DNA of 64,000 nucleotides from Glossina fuscipes (taxonomy: Eukaryota; Arthropoda; Insecta; Diptera; Glossinidae). The notes below the pieces were generated by a model. The model was not told the origin of the DNA. It did no database searches and was given only the letters and a program-made list of their open reading frames with translations. Each line of letters opens with the position of its first letter. Within the stretch, counting starts at the first letter, position 1. Position numbers and translations under genes: made by a program. This document shows, piece by piece, positions 49,885 through 64,000 of the stretch. The DNA lies in contig NW_023998417.1 in the NCBI RefSeq assembly GCF_014805625.2, forward strand, positions 15,935,287 through 15,999,286, in the 5' to 3' direction.

Positions 49885-51940
49885 ACAATAACGAAAAATA
49901 GCAGTGCTGTAAAAACAAAACGGCCAGTGGCACTTATTTAAAGAACTGAATGGAATGCTATTGAGCATGTGCTTGTTATAAAGACATTGACGGTTCAAAA
50001 AATTTTCTAGTGAATGTATATGATATGATATGATACACATATATAGGTGTACATTCGCTCGTGGTTCATTCTTCTCAATGACATAGTCAAGAAGTTAGTA
50101 ACTAGAATATCCCAGAAAATGAAGAAATTAAACAAAATCTGCTACCACCCTCTTAGTCTTTGGGTAAGTGAACACCAATTTTTACTACCCGGCACAACTT
50201 AAAAACCAATAGTATTTTGAATTGTAAATGACATATGTAGATCCGTACACGTAGGCACATATAATTTTAGCAATTTCTTAGAGTTTAGCTCACCGCCCTT
50301 TTCGCCTTGCCTTAGCACGTAGCATTTTATGTTCATAAAATGTTTCTCTACTTTGCTGTACTTTCCTTTTATGTTCTTTGCTTTTTTCCGTTGGTTTTTT
50401 TTATGTTTTTATTGTAGTATTTTACAATAGCTTGCTTTATTTTCTTACCCGATTCGTTCGTTGTTAATGTAATCCACCCTGTTTTGGATATTTTGGCAAA
50501 TAAAAACATTCATTTTATATTTCGCTTACATCCACAAAAAAAATTTTCCAAGGCTTCTTTATAAACAAGATTTTATTCAATTTTTTTTTTATTCTTTTTT
50601 ATTTTAAAGCTTTATTTCTTTACTTTAACTTTTCTTTCTCAACTTTCCACCCACACACATTAACCATTTTGTTTTTTATACGAAAACGCTCACGATATTC
50701 TATTTTTTTTTAAATTTTTTTTAATGCCGAAGTAGCTAACACGCGAAATAAAGACACCCGCTTTTCACGAAAGTCACCGTGCAACTAAATTTTTATACAA
50801 ATTCAGAACCCGTTGTCGTCACCACTACTATCGTTGTTGTCGTTGCTGTTGGGATTGCTTGCTTAATCGCTGGTTGCTACATTTATTGTTAAGTCGGAGG
50901 CAAAGACATTTTCTCCCTTCTCCACATGTAATAATAAATTTGCGAGAGTATGTCTCTCAATTTTGCCTTATGTAAAAGACACGTTTGTATTATTCACTCT
51001 ATGTTTTCATCAATTGAAGTAAACCGCACCTTCATCGCACACGTTTTGAATTTAACGTCCGTTAATGGAAAGATACATTTTGTCACTTGGACGTTCGTAT
51101 TGCAACTGCTTGTGTTCCGATTTCAACTTTCCTCCCCACACAACACAACATAAGTAAATAGCAAAAACAAACCTGCCAGACACAGATATTTCTTGCTGCA
51201 TACTCTAACAAATCATCAATTCAATGCAACATCTAAATAAAAAAATAAATAAAAAATTCTGTTAGCCTAGAGCTATCTACCGAAATATGTTGAAAATGTA
51301 TCACATAGGATCGTCGTATATTATAAAATTCAAAGCCAACGAACAGAAACCTTTTCCTCTATAATACATTAAACTTCAGAACACACAAATTTCTATAGTA
51401 TATTTTACTTCAGGGATTAAGACTTTATTTATAGATGTTCACTTATCCTTTTTGTCTTTAAGAGAATAAGTAACTACTAATTGAAGTGATTCTATAAAAA
51501 TATCCGGCAACGCCAGGATTTCAATCTTACATATTCATTCATCTTTCTTCTCTCAAACAGATTTACTCTCGTTGTGCTGAAGCACTTCCTCTGCTCTCAG
51601 ACAAATTGTTGCTTTTAAAAATTGAAAAAAAAGAAAAACTCTTACCCATCTACTCAACCCCAAACATGTTTTTCATTGATGCCATGTATTCTCTTATATT
51701 TCATCTGGCTCTCTTATTAAAATGATGTTCTCCTCTCACATTCGAGCACTAATTTAATGTTTTCCCTTTTTATTTATTACATATAAATGGTTAAACAGTA
51801 ATTTTTGATTTTTGCGCTCTGATATGCTTGTAAAAAGCATCCGTTCCCATATCCGGTTTCCGATTTTTGAAAGCATTTCTACTAGTCAGGACAACATGCT
51901 TACAAACGTTTTCGCATGGAATGGAAGCAAAATTTAAACT

Positions 51941-51960
51941 CTATATATATATATATCTAT
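51941..51960. repeat. (TA)n tract
   Basis: Short alternating TA run within AT-rich DNA. Confidence 0.8.
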
Positions 51961-54900
51961 TATGTCTGTAACATGCTACCTTCCTACACACCTTGACTAA
52001 GAAATAAATATTATTTGCTTCATATTAATTTTTAGGTAAATGTTTTGATTTATTCTGCAATCTTTCTCCCTTATTTGTCATAAACAAGGCGTTTACCGTT
52101 TTATTTTGAATGGAAGCTTTTGTGTCGTACGTAGGATTTTTCACCCAACGTATTCTTATATCAAATGAGGTTTCTATCAATCATTTTAACTTCCTTTGGA
52201 GCTGGCTAATCAGACTTTTGCGTAGTTACAACTTGCCAGCGCATTTCGACAAGGATGAGAGAAAATTTTCGTCATTTGTTATTTCCTTGTTAAACGTTAA
52301 TTTCATTTGAATTGTATCCAAGTAGTTGTAATGATTTTATTTCTGCTTGTCTATAATCTGAAAAGTATATATTTATATGGATGAGTTCATAAATATGAAA
52401 GATTTTCCTCCATTTTTTTTTTAAATAAACCACCACTTGTTCTGTTATTTTTCTTCTATTGCGGGTTGCTAAGTATTGAAGTAACAAAAATCATAAGAAA
52501 TTACAATTTTCTGATTACTTGAAAGGCGCAATATCGCTATTGCTAACACGCTTTTGATTTTTTATTTAAATTCAAAATTGAACATTTGATTTTTATTAAG
52601 CTGAAATTTTTTTCTTCTATCTTGGATCGAACAGCCTTTCCATTATCTTCTTGGTCCTTCCTCACAGAATTCAAAATTCTGAACGCCTAATTGCCTCATC
52701 AGGAAAATAGCTCATTATCACTAGCCAAATACGAAGGAAAAACTCGAAGCCAACAAATACAAGACATGTAACTAACTTACGGCCCTGTCCGCAATATTGC
52801 GACTGCAGAAAAAATCGTTGAGATTTTTCTGAAAACATTGTCATTTCATAATATTTGATTGTTTATACAGACTTTGTAATGCTTTTTATTTCTAACAATT
52901 TGTTCATTTCGTTTTTTCTCTGACATGGTAGTAAACTATTATGTAATTTTTCTATCAATCCCTGTCAACCTCAACGAGTTTTAATTTGCATTTTCATTTT
53001 CCTTTGTTTGCAATTGAATTCATATACAACAGTACCTAAACATGACTTCCATTTCAGTCCAGACGCTTCCACTGCTTATTTACACTTGAGACAAAAAAAT
53101 CGAAAAAAATAAATACGTTACGTATGCAGCAGAGTAAACTTATGAAACTACTTAAATATGAAATTTTAAAACACTGAAAGCAACAGCAAGAGCTATATTC
53201 TATTTACAGATTCTTCAGGCATTTGAATTTTTATAATGCGTTAAGAAACTTTTTATTTTCCATACCATTTAGTTACTAATCCTTTGTAAAATTGCTTGCA
53301 CAAATACATGCACACACACGTACCCACGCTTACATACACATGCGCGCACATAGTCCCTGCTTATTTAGAAAGCTTTAGTAGAAACTTCAATATGAAGCAC
53401 TATTTGTATGTACGTGTGCGGCGAGACGCAATAAAAAAACTGCTTTGTAGACAGTTACAAAAAAAAAAAAGAACATTACTCCCAAAGCTCATAAATAATG
53501 ACTCAATATGACCAAGTGTCCATTTAAATACTTTCAATTATTAATCACAAACTCAGGCATACATATTTACAACCACATGCGTACATTGCCAACAAAGAAT
53601 AAAAGTAAAATTCAGCAAATGGTCAGTAAAATAAATGAGAGGGAATGAAAACATTCGCACGTTTGTGTGTGCGATTGTGTCCATCATCAAAGGACAATGG
53701 TCGCGAATGCGATGGTAAATAAAAAACAAAAACTGAACATAATAAAAGCAGCGACAACAAAGCAGTACAGGCGATTAAAGCTAACAAATCCTATGAACTT
53801 GTCGCACACACCGCACTTGTTCGCAAAGAATACCGCTTCACTCAACAGAAAAAATATAGCCCTTGAACATATTACAACATTCCCCATCACACAACTTGTA
53901 CAGACACGACTCTCTGCCTCGGTAGAGCATACCTACGCACCAAAAATCTATTTACTCGTTTATGTATAGTGACTGACATAGGTCACATCAAATGCCAAAA
54001 ATGCGCCGTTGAGATGAATGAGAGTATGAAATAAACTGTATCATATGTGTAATCACTTGGTTAAGCCAAAATGCGGTTCGTTCAACGCCATATGTTTACT
54101 GCAAAACAAAAGTAAATTTACAATACTAAGATTACAGTAGTCTTTGCGGTATACTGGAGTTGTTGGTAGTAACATCAGCAATGTTTGGCTTTTTTTCCAA
54201 ATGTTTACCACATATCCTTTAACTGATGCTGTAATGGCCTTTATGCATATTTTTTTCTATGCTTCCAACGTTTCCAGCTGAAAATTACTTTTGCAAACTG
54301 TGCATACAACTTTTGGCAACAATGTCGCAGCAATATTTGCGAGATGTTCAATAACTTTATTCTAGTTTTAAAGCTTGGAAGATATATTCGCTTTATCGAA
54401 TGGTTCAGGCATATACACGAATATACGAATATATATTTTTGTTACCTGTATACTGTTATTTGGAATTATTTTGTTATAAATTACTTCTGTCCCTGTTGAC
54501 AAGCATCAGCGTCCTCTTTCAGTGCGAGGCGCTCTACTTAATTTGTGAGCTAACCAAAATATATGAAGCCCATAACAATTAGGCTTATATGTTAAGTGTG
54601 TGAAAACGGTGACTTATTGCTTCAAATTAATTCTTGCTTCAGAAGAAGAAGGAAAGGCGCAAAAAATATGGACCTACTTACTGCTTACAATATGAAATTA
54701 TCAGATTGCATATATTATCTGTATAACTGGTACAAGCGTAAAAATAAGAAAACTCTACAATCGTCAAATATTCCTCCTAAAATACAAAATTTGTCTTGTG
54801 CCTCATCCGACATATTGGCATAACTGGCGTGACTAATTTAAGCTCATCCGTTTGGTAAACGCCGATTCGACCTATTGCCAATCCGAAAAGAAAACGATCC

Positions 54901-55025
54901 GTTTAATTGAAGAGCGGATACTTGGAACGAACATCTGTCCTTGTCGTCCAACTGTCGTTGCAAGAAGGCCATTAATGACGTCAGGTTTTCTGAGAAAATC
55001 AATTTAGGTCTTAATTCATTAACTT

Positions 55026-55350
55026 TTTATACCCCACAACACTTGTGGTATATTAAGTTTCTACGGGTATATCCAACACCAAGAAGAACTTGAGATGGGC
55101 CTACTTTTTGTTAGCTTGACTGCCTGCCATCTGTCCGCCTTGTTTTTCTGTGTTCAACCTACAGATAACCATGTTCTTTGCTAGAAATGCACAGTGTCCG
55201 TCTTATATTACCACACCCATTGGATCACCTAGCACGCTCAAAGCCAAAGTACTATTACAGCACCAAAGGACACTGCCCGAAAATCCAGAGTCGATATTGT
55301 GGCACATAAATACTTGCTTAAAATCAGACAGCTTCAGCTCAATAGCATTT
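55026..55350 (+). repeat. DINE-1-like element, copy H (second subtype)
   Basis: It starts with a TATACCCCACAA-cac-TTGTGGTATA head hairpin at 55028-55053. This is followed by 'tatccaacaccaagaagaac', 'gactgcctgccatctgtccg' and 'gtgttcaacctacagata'. It has the same head type as copy F. The right end is uncertain and no tail hairpin was identified. Confidence 0.65.
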
Positions 55351-56992
55351 TGAACCGGAATCTCATGGGCCTCTAAGGATTCTAAGGTGAAAGTCTTTTC
55401 TTCTTTGGCGGCCTCGGTAACATCGTTATCGCCGTTATTTTCTGAGATTCTATAGCCGGTTTGCGCATACCAATATGACGTCGCGTACTGATCTGAAGAC
55501 TAATGTGAAGATGTAGCAAGGATTATTCTATAGATTCCTTTGAGCGGCGTTTACAATCGATTTCAGATTACTTGAAGACCACCAGAAGCATTAATCACCA
55601 CAAAAAGTGTTTCAATTTAAGACGGCACTAATACTTCGCTGTACCCTCATTTGCGAAATTCTGCGTAAAACTTCGGCAGAGAAATTGATTTCCTTTTTTT
55701 CCTTATTACGTAATACATTTTTTTAGCAATTTATTTTGGCTTATTTAAATCCACTTTATATGACACTTTGCCATTTCATTCATTTCTTGGGTTTTATAAA
55801 ACACGGAAGACATAGATAAAGCTTTAAAAGTTCTTATTCGCATTGTTGTCACCACCTGTGTCGTATTTGAATTGTTTAATTCATAGGAGACATGGCAGCT
55901 TAAGTTGATTGCTGATTGTAGAACGGCGGGCAAAAGTAAGAGGTTTTCGCTTTCTACAAAGCCAAGGAAGGATCAATGAATGGACGAACAAGTGGACAAT
56001 TAACTTAACTTAAAATGTCGAAGTGATAACGAAGACACATGTTTATAAAATTGTAAATAAAATCATTAATTCTTAGGATAGTTCGGGGTCAATGAGTACT
56101 TGTTTACTATAAACGCGTGATAACTGAATATTTACTTCAAGCACTTGCTTTCGTTTACTGATTTTATTATCATCTACCATGAGAAACAAGAATATTATTT
56201 GGTAAAGGGAAGTAAAATTTGGTCGTGTTATTATTTGGTGGAATATAATATGGAAAAAAAATATTCATGGTCACCTCACATACAGGTTATATTTGGCGAA
56301 TTTGCTTACTTAACGTAAAATCTGTTAAATTAGTAGAAATTTCCTCAAAAAATCTGCAAATGTTGCAATCTAGCCAGTGAGCCACGATAAGTTATACGTT
56401 TTTTTCTACTTTTTTCTGGTTTTATATGTGTATTTAGTAAAACCACAAACCAATCTTAGACATCTAGTGCTGGATGTCGATAAAACAACTTTGTTTCTAC
56501 GCACTTGAAGCACTTCAAGAAATCCCCGTAGGAAAAAAAGCAAAACTTATCAAGAAAAATGATGGCACACATGATTTTATTTTTATCTATCGAGTTTTCT
56601 CTTATTATAAAATACACAAATTTTGACCATTAAACATGTGTTACCCCTAATTGGATTTAAGTTAAAATATGACAATGTTTTAATTTTACGTCTGCTGCTC
56701 GGAAATGCAATTTATTGTATAATTCCTATAGATAGATAGTAAGTTTTCTCTTTCATCGACATCTAGGAAAGTTTTTTAATTAAATTTAAATGAAACGCAG
56801 GCAATGCAAGAACTTTTATGTAACGATTACAGAATGGTATGTAGGTGAATAATTATTCAATATCCCGGTGAAACCAATGCAAACACACAATTAAAACACT
56901 CTCGCTTGTTTTCTTATGTAATCTTATGTAAAATCACACTTAAATGTTTCAATGTGTATGAAAACAATTGAATAATAATATTTTTTTAAGAG

Positions 56993-57036
56993 AAAAAAAA
57001 AAAAAAAAAAACAACAACAACAACAACTGCAACAAC
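56993..57036. repeat. Poly-A plus (CAA)n tract
   Basis: A pure A run of about 19 bases passes into five CAA units and then 'ctgcaacaacc'. A decayed retroelement tail is possible, but no body is visible. Confidence 0.85.
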
Positions 57037-57039
57037 CAA

Positions 57040-57069
57040 ATGATTTGCTAATCATTTGCTAATCATTGC
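57040..57069. promoter_or_regulatory. Tandem homeodomain-type sites
   Basis: 'atgatttgctaatcatttgc' followed by 'taatcattgc' gives two direct copies of TTGCTAATCATT plus an inverted ATGATT. TAATCA/TGATTA cores are bound by several homeodomain classes. Such cores are frequent in AT-rich DNA, so a function is speculative. Confidence 0.2.
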
Positions 57070-58213
57070 ACAGTTATGTATTTATAACATAACGTAGCAT
57101 AATTATCAGCTGTTAGCACTTAAAGAAAAAATATTTCTCACACAATGCGAGTAAATATAGGTACATACATATATGCACACAGTTACAATAGAATAGCTAT
57201 GAATAACTTTTAATCATAATAAATTGAAATTCATTCATTTTTTTTCTTTAAGACGTCGGCCTAATAATGAATGTTACGTATTTAGGTTAATGGGTATTCT
57301 GAAGCAAACAACAAAGTAAATAAATTGACTTTTGCTCCAATAACACGATTTGGAAATAAACTTGTCGTTCTACTTGCAACATTTTGTCAATATTCCATAT
57401 GTACATGATAAACAAGCATTTCCTTTCAAACGTTTATTTCAAATTCTTTTAAAAACATATAGAAAATATACTTATCTTTATCCGTATAGGCTTCTTAAAT
57501 TATATAAAATAATTATACAATGTAGGAAACGATTTGGTTTTCGTTGCCGTATAAATTTTCTTTAGAATATTAACCATTATCTAAACACTGCTGGCTGTTA
57601 CAACTAAACCAGTTTCACATATTTATGCATATTAATTTTTATCACTAAGACGCGTGATATGTGCCTAAGCCGACTGCTTTGGGTCAAGTTAAGGTGTACC
57701 GTTTACGTTCCTGGTATTTCCTTCTTTAAGGTTATTGACTGCAGAGCAGAAAAACGATAAAAATTTCCAAAAATATTTTATTTGTTAAAGTGCTACAGAA
57801 ATTGTTTCTTCCATTACATTAGCATAGCGTGACAAATTTTTTCTATTACGTGTACCTGCCCAAATAGAATAAGTTTAATATCCCTACCCTTCTCTCGATT
57901 CTCGTGCAGAGATTTTATTATTAGCTAAGCAAAGAATGATGGATTATTGTGTAAGCACCAAGGTCAGCATAATCTGCCAGAGTTTATAGGAAAGTAAATA
58001 TTTCTTTAATTGTGTAACCGTCTCTACTTCTACGCTCGTATTTTTGTGGCTTTTACTGGTTTCGGTGAAATTTGCTAGCAAGCTTGCACTTACCAGCCCA
58101 AAGTTTGCAAAGCACGACAACATATAACCTCCACACAAACTTTGTCGGCTGTTTAAAAACATTATACATCTACACTTTTAGACTATTAATATTGTATACA
58201 TGCACAGACATGC

Positions 58214-58240
58214 ACATATATATATATCTATATATATTAT
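58214..58240. repeat. (TA)n tract
   Basis: TA run interrupted by a single 'tcta'. Confidence 0.8.
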
Positions 58241-61200
58241 GTATACCTCTGTATATAAATGTAGACAGGTTTTCTTCTCGTAAATTGAAAACGTTTGAAC
58301 TTGAAATAAACGGAAAAATAAAATAACAAATTACACAAACATTTAACAGGTAACTTAAACATAAGGCAGTATGGTAAGGTCTATTATATGTTTGAAAGTT
58401 ATCGAATAAGTTTTCGAAATGAACTCTCCGTCTTAATATGACTAAGCCTTGGACGCTTTATATACATCATTATAATATCATTTTGTTTAAACAGTCCTCA
58501 GTCGAAAGGTTCAATGCCAATAGTGGTTTTAAACCAAGCAATTCTCTACTGACTTTCATTCTAACTAGAAAGAATTGGTAATGAAATCAATTACTAAATT
58601 TAACTTACATTCTTAATGATTTTTATTTTATTCTTGTAAAAAATCAAAATGCGATTTATTCATTTTTTTATTCGGTTCATATTCGTATACAATAACTTTT
58701 GAGAACTTAACAAGAAAGGTGATCGCTTCAAACAATTACTCGAGTCTCGATCAAGTTATTTGTTTATGCAGTAGTAAAAGTAAAGCTCTGCTCGTCTCTT
58801 AATATCTGCTCCGGTATTCTGTAAAAATCACAAGAAATTGTTGAAAGCGGTTGGAGTTTATTTTATTCTGTGTGCATAATCAAAAATGTGTGCAAATGTC
58901 AAAATTGTTTCTGTGCTAAACTCTCGTCTCATTTGCTCGAATTCCGTTTTTTCCCTTCTTCTAAGGAAGATGAAAGAATGCATATTTTAATCATCTTCGC
59001 CACTACCTCGACTTCCTCTTCCTGTATCCTTAGGCCAAGGTCATTTGCACAATGTAGGCTTAGTCTAATTTTACTAGATTCAAGTGTGATATTACTATGT
59101 AAAAATATGTGTTCTGCGGATTCCTAAAAAATCGAATTCGATTCGTCTATCTATGTCGGAAAAATTAATATTAAAAAAAGTGGATTTTAAGCAGAAACAT
59201 TTCTTGGCATAAGTGACAGCCACCTGTATCTGAACATATTTACGTATGTATTTAATATTATTTTTATTAAACTAAACGTGTGCACACTCCCGTCACTTGT
59301 CCAGCTACACAAAGTGTAAAAGATGCAAATTAAAAGATTTCAGGAAAATGTAAACGTAACCAAACGTGATTTGTGGCTACCGCCAGTTGCAATCGAAAAA
59401 ATTATATACATTTTTCTTTTTACATGAAAAGGTTAAAAAATAAAACGGCCCGTCATGCGAAGAAAGTGTTTTTCTTTTTATATTAACAAACAGTCAATTT
59501 TAATAGATAATTAACACTTTAAATTAATACGAAAACTTATAATTGCTTGATTGCGGCCACGACACGCTTGAATTTTTTAACACTTAAAAGCAACGAGAAC
59601 GCTTAAAATTTTCTCGTTTGTGGTTACTAAAATTTGATTGCCGTAATTTTGTCTTTGTGTATGAAAAATTAATGAAAAATTTCCTTTCATTTTATATAAG
59701 AAGCTTTCTTCTTCCTCTATCAAGTAATTTTTGCCGTTACACGCAACAAAAGTTCTTCTATAAATACATAATTGGTCATTAACCTATGTTCCTGTTATCA
59801 GTCTCTCACCCTTTTTATACATTTATATTGTTACTTGGGCTTTATGGTTACGAATTCAAAGAAGAACATCTGTGCAACGTAGATGCGTTATACATTCTAA
59901 GAAGCTCCTCTTCTTTTTGTTTTTTATTGCACTCCATTCATATTCATATTGTAGTTCGCTTACATGCAGGCATTGAAATATTGTCTGCATGCGAAATATG
60001 AAAACAAAGATTAGTTTTTGTTTTCTTTAGAACTTCTTGAACTAACACCAGTACAAAGTAGAATGGCTTCTATTTTTTGCTTACCTGTTTTTTATTGTTA
60101 TGAAATAATTACTGGTCTTTTTTCTTTACTACTTTCATATTTTTCATTTTTCATACTTGTTGCATGCCTTCAACAATATGGCTTTTAAACACGCTTACCC
60201 AAAACAAGTGAAAAGACTGTCTCCGACTTATGGCGAATCTTGCGAGTACGTGGTCTCGATTATAGAGGTAGAAATTTTTTGAATTGTACACTTTGACACT
60301 GAGGAAATTGATATCATTTGTACGTAGAATCTCTATATAGTTGGAAAGGTTATTTGCGTCAAACGTTGAAGCCAAACGTTGTATTGATCGATAGTTGTTT
60401 AACTATATGGGCCAATCACGCCTGCTTTTCGAAAGAATTAATCATTCCAATCCACGAGTTTATCTTCTTTGCCGGCTCTAATGTGTATTTCTGAATAATG
60501 AAAGCGTAACATACACATAAGTATACCTACATTCTTTGTTAGGTTAGGCTATAGAAAGAAAACATAAATGAAATTTTTATATTGAACCTGAAATTGAAAA
60601 CTATTAAAAACTTGTCTGCGTGAAATGTAGGAAGAAAATAAAGATTTTGTCAGAATGCTTTAGTCAAAGTTGTAAACAAAACGTCACACTAAAGAAGAGT
60701 TTAAGACAACAATTTTTTGCTCTGCCTGCTTGCTTAAGAATAATTTACTGCTTATTTTTTAAAACAAAATTTATTAATAAAGTTCTATTTAGGTAAAAAA
60801 TGTAACCCTGTGCCCAGGAGAATACTTGACAATTACGTGTCTTCCGTTATGAAGTACCAGAAGGCATTGAAGATTTCATAACTTTTTCGTACTTTAAGGC
60901 TAAATGATCATTTGGCTATTAAAGCGAGCAAAAGTAATCTCTTGATTACGACTAAAAAATTCAAAGATTCAAGGCAGTTCGCCGCTGAAAATATGCAAGA
61001 CAAATGTATTTAAATAAAAAAAGAAAATTCGAAATTATTTATACTTTCAATCGACAAGCTGTTAGTCCTTAAGAGAGGTTTTACTTCCCATTCACGTTCT
61101 TTTCGTACCGAAAAATAACTGAATACTTATATTTGCATTAGCGCCTATTTAAGCATGCTAGATCTTCCATTTCCGACGTTTAGTGAAGGCGACCATACTT

Positions 61201-64000
61201 TAATAGTTCAACCATCTTGACAGCTTTCTCGATACGATCTCGATCTCCTTTAAAAACCGTCCATTTTTTATCAACCAACAGTGGCCATTGTAATAAACCA
61301 TAATATATAGTGATCAAATGAATCGGCGGCTCCTATCTGGTGATTTCTCGATGTGATCGCATTAAAACCACGTAAAGTTATTGCGGTCGCCTTTTAACTC
61401 TGAAAACTAATGCAATTTCCCAGAGCGAAATGTGGAAAGCAGAGAAAGAAAAACAACAAATCTACATTCGTAGGCAAGTGTTGTAAATGCGAATGTGTGT
61501 ATATGTACTTTTTATATATCCACAAATTCAAACCAAGCTTTGGTCTCTTGACAAGTTCTTCTTTCAGGTTGAAACATCTTTGCAACGTTAACTGCTAATC
61601 AGTTACTGTTTGAGTGCGATCGTTGTTGCAAGTGCTAACGGGAACCAAGCATCGGGAGAAAAACTTATTTCATAAAATACCGTGTGTCCATGTATGCATG
61701 TGTCTATTTGTAGAAAATCTCTTAACAAAATTTCTCTCTGTTTTAAGTTTTTTAAGCATTTAACGCTTACATTTTTGTTTAACACTTTGCAAGCATTTTG
61801 CCACAAAAAAAGTTATCATTAAAAATGTAATAAAGTTCAAGTGACCGGTCAGCTTATACTGTGTGTTTTATGTGCTTTACACACACTTAGGTGTGTACTG
61901 ATTTGCCGAAATTCAAGTGCTACTGGGTCAAGTTTATTAACCCACTTTATTCTTAGAAGGATTGCCAATCAAGCGCAACGACCTTAACCATCATAACAGC
62001 TTGGGATTACGCTTGGTGTTCCAAAAAGGAAGGACTTAAATAGTAAAATCTGAAAAAAAAGAAAATCGAGAAAAAAACCACAAATTTAACAAATTGCAAA
62101 GGAAAACAATGAATTTTCACTCGAAACCACAGGATATTAATTTTGGGAAATTTTTTTTCGTTTTATTCGCTACAACGACAATCGTACTCAAGATTACTGA
62201 AGGCAAGTTGTAATCGATGGTTTGGTTTATGTTTAATTAAATAATGTTTGTTGGTGGGCTCGGTTGATTGCCTCATCTCATCTCGGACATCACAACATCT
62301 ATGCAGACGCGCGTACAGCGTATCTATCTTTATAAAATTGAAAATGATTTTCTTTGAATTCTGCAGTTAACACATCATGCATTTGTAACGTGTGGCCTTT
62401 TGCATTAGCAGGCATTCCGATATCGATAAACACGTTTGTCGCTTAAATCGTTTGTATCAAATGATCCGTTAAATAACCTCGTTTTCGTGACGTTTTACGC
62501 ATGCGTACGCCTCTTGCTGGCAGTCGTACACTAATACTTTCACAAGGAGATGTTGCATTCGTTGCCTCATGTTTGTTGTTTTTATTCGATTACACTGCAC
62601 TTGTTTTATTTTATATTTCTTTTTATATTTTTCTTCAATTAATTGTAATTAAAACACTAAACTTGCGTTCATATGAACGTTGCCTATGTATTGGAACGCA
62701 CGGCATGTCGAACATGTTGAAATGCATGGCAATAGGATAATAAAATGTTTGATTTATGCTTTTTTCTCAACAATTTCAACTTAATTTAGAGACGAATTTT
62801 TTCACATTTATTTTTTTCCAAGCATTGATTAAGATTGAATGAATACGTAAGCAAGGACGAACGTAGGAGCTTCTCAATTGGGAGCAAAGAGTTGAACGCG
62901 GCGCTGATTTACTTACACTAAACTTCTGGCATGGGCGAAATGTTCTGCAAGCCTCATTACCATATCAAGTCAGAGCAGCGTATGTTCCTTTACTTTTATA
63001 GGTGAAGTCGAAATTTTCCTTATCCTCGCAATAAACGATATCGTTTATTGATCTTATTGCTTTGTATGAGCAATGAACAAAACCAATTTAGTTACACTGG
63101 TTCATAACGAAAATCTGTTCGCGATAAACTTTACTGCTTGTTCTTCACTTGTTCAGTTAGTTTTTTTGTTTGCACAAATAGTAGGTATCAACAATTCGTT
63201 TTAAACCATTTAAACTTCTTAACTTGTTTATATCTTGAAAAATATTTAAATTTATCAAGAGTCACTTCAACTTTGATGCAGAATCACTACGGCATCATGA
63301 TGCTGCAGCACCTTAGACTTGCCAATCTTAACGAATATTTTATATCCTTATTAAGCTTACATGTATTTCGTCCGGCGTTTACGTTGCACAATTATCTGCG
63401 ATTATATAATCTATAATTTATAAATTTTTTATCATATACCTGTTAAGATTTCTATTGGTTAGCAAGCGAAACAAGCAAAAACGAAAGTAAATCTCGCTGT
63501 AAATCGCGATCATTAAAAACCATTCAAACCATAAAATATGAAAATATTACAAACGCTAGTTATTGCAAAACTGTTATAGCATTAATGTCTGCCAGTGGAT
63601 CGCTTTAATGGCACTGAATGCTAGAGGCACCGTTTTCTTAGGTACGTTATTATTATCAATTTTTCAATTCATCAATAAGTCGATATTTTTGACACGTTTT
63701 CCTTTTACAATTTTAGAATTCGTTTATTTCAGTCTCTAATTAACATTAGCAATAGCGTTAAATTAAAAACGAAATATTAATTTATGCAATCAGTGAAAGC
63801 TTATCTTTTAATATGATTTGGACAAATACCAATAATTACGTACAAATGAAAAAATAGTATACTACCTAATATTAGATACGGTATTTCCCTCATGATAAAT
63901 TTGATCGTAAGGACAGGTCAGAAAATTCAATTTTTCATCATACGTTTCCTTTCTTGATCCTGCACTAAAGGTTAAGAAATTAACTAAAGCGTTCAAAAAT

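Larger units (their letters stand above)
46950..55015. other. AT-rich non-coding stretch
   Basis: Contains a (GAT)n tract at 49859-49884, a TA run at 51941-51960, and small ORFs of chance length. One, at 54596-54823 (+), is Lys/Tyr/Asn-rich and opened by a non-ATG codon. Nothing here supports a gene. Confidence 0.45.
55360..64000. other. AT-rich non-coding stretch to the right edge
   Basis: Contains a poly-A/(CAA)n tract at 56993, a homeodomain-type repeat at 57040 and a TA tract at 58214. A 79-codon hydrophobic ATG ORF (62501-62740) and a 92-codon frame (63138-63416) look like translated AT-rich DNA. No gene is supported. Confidence 0.45.

Noticed and set aside
55150..55353. 67-codon ORF
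   Set aside because: It lies within DINE-1-like copy H.
62501..62740. 79-codon ATG ORF with apparent membrane segments
   Set aside because: The hydrophobic section comes from T-rich sequence (ttttattttatatttc). No homology or regulatory context.

Overview
The window reads as nuclear DNA from a higher (schizophoran) fly. It is AT-rich and almost entirely non-coding. It carries the (GAT)n, (CAA)n and (TA)n simple repeats common in fly introns. It also holds several degenerate copies of a DINE-1/INE-1-like repeat: a TATACCC hairpin head, a 'ctataaag...atatattcttgatca' core, 'gtccgtctgtc' runs and a TCGG...CCGAC tail hairpin. Some copies resemble calyptrate versions and others tephritid versions, so I cannot name the genus. 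A Glossina, muscid or tephritid fly would all fit.

Only one protein-coding exon is secure. It lies on the minus strand at 29595-28482 and encodes the N-terminal 371 residues of a type II membrane protein. In order it has a low-complexity cytoplasmic tail, one membrane segment, two coiled coils split by a strongly acidic spacer, a basic RRQQRR cleavage-like motif, and an ECACQP-G motif at a consensus splice donor. This order matches the start of the membrane-associated collagens with interrupted triple helix (MACITs: vertebrate COL13A1/23A1/25A1; Drosophila candidate CG42342). The triple-helical part would lie on downstream exons. I find no Gly-X-Y coding sequence in the 28.5 kb to the left, so the first coding intron appears to run past the window edge.

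Layout: 1-28481 is this intron. Its left 3 kb is packed with DINE-1-like copies, a near-complete copy sits at 19.2 kb, and two unrecognised coding-like ORFs lie at 15.1 kb (+) and 20.3-20.6 kb (-). Just upstream of the start codon (29597-29616) are two tiny uORFs. The region 29.6-64 kb is upstream DNA, possibly with non-coding 5' exons. It contains weak traces of transposase-like sequence near 32.3 kb and 36.9 kb, microsatellites, and a few short stretches with good splice signals. The best of these are a phase-compatible plus-strand pair at 39774-39816 and 46724-46850, and a 38-nt minus-strand candidate at 39183-39146.

Apart from the 374-codon ORF, the open frames are about as long as expected by chance at this base composition, so I left most of them out. 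I saw no tRNA, rRNA, CRISPR array or intact transposon.
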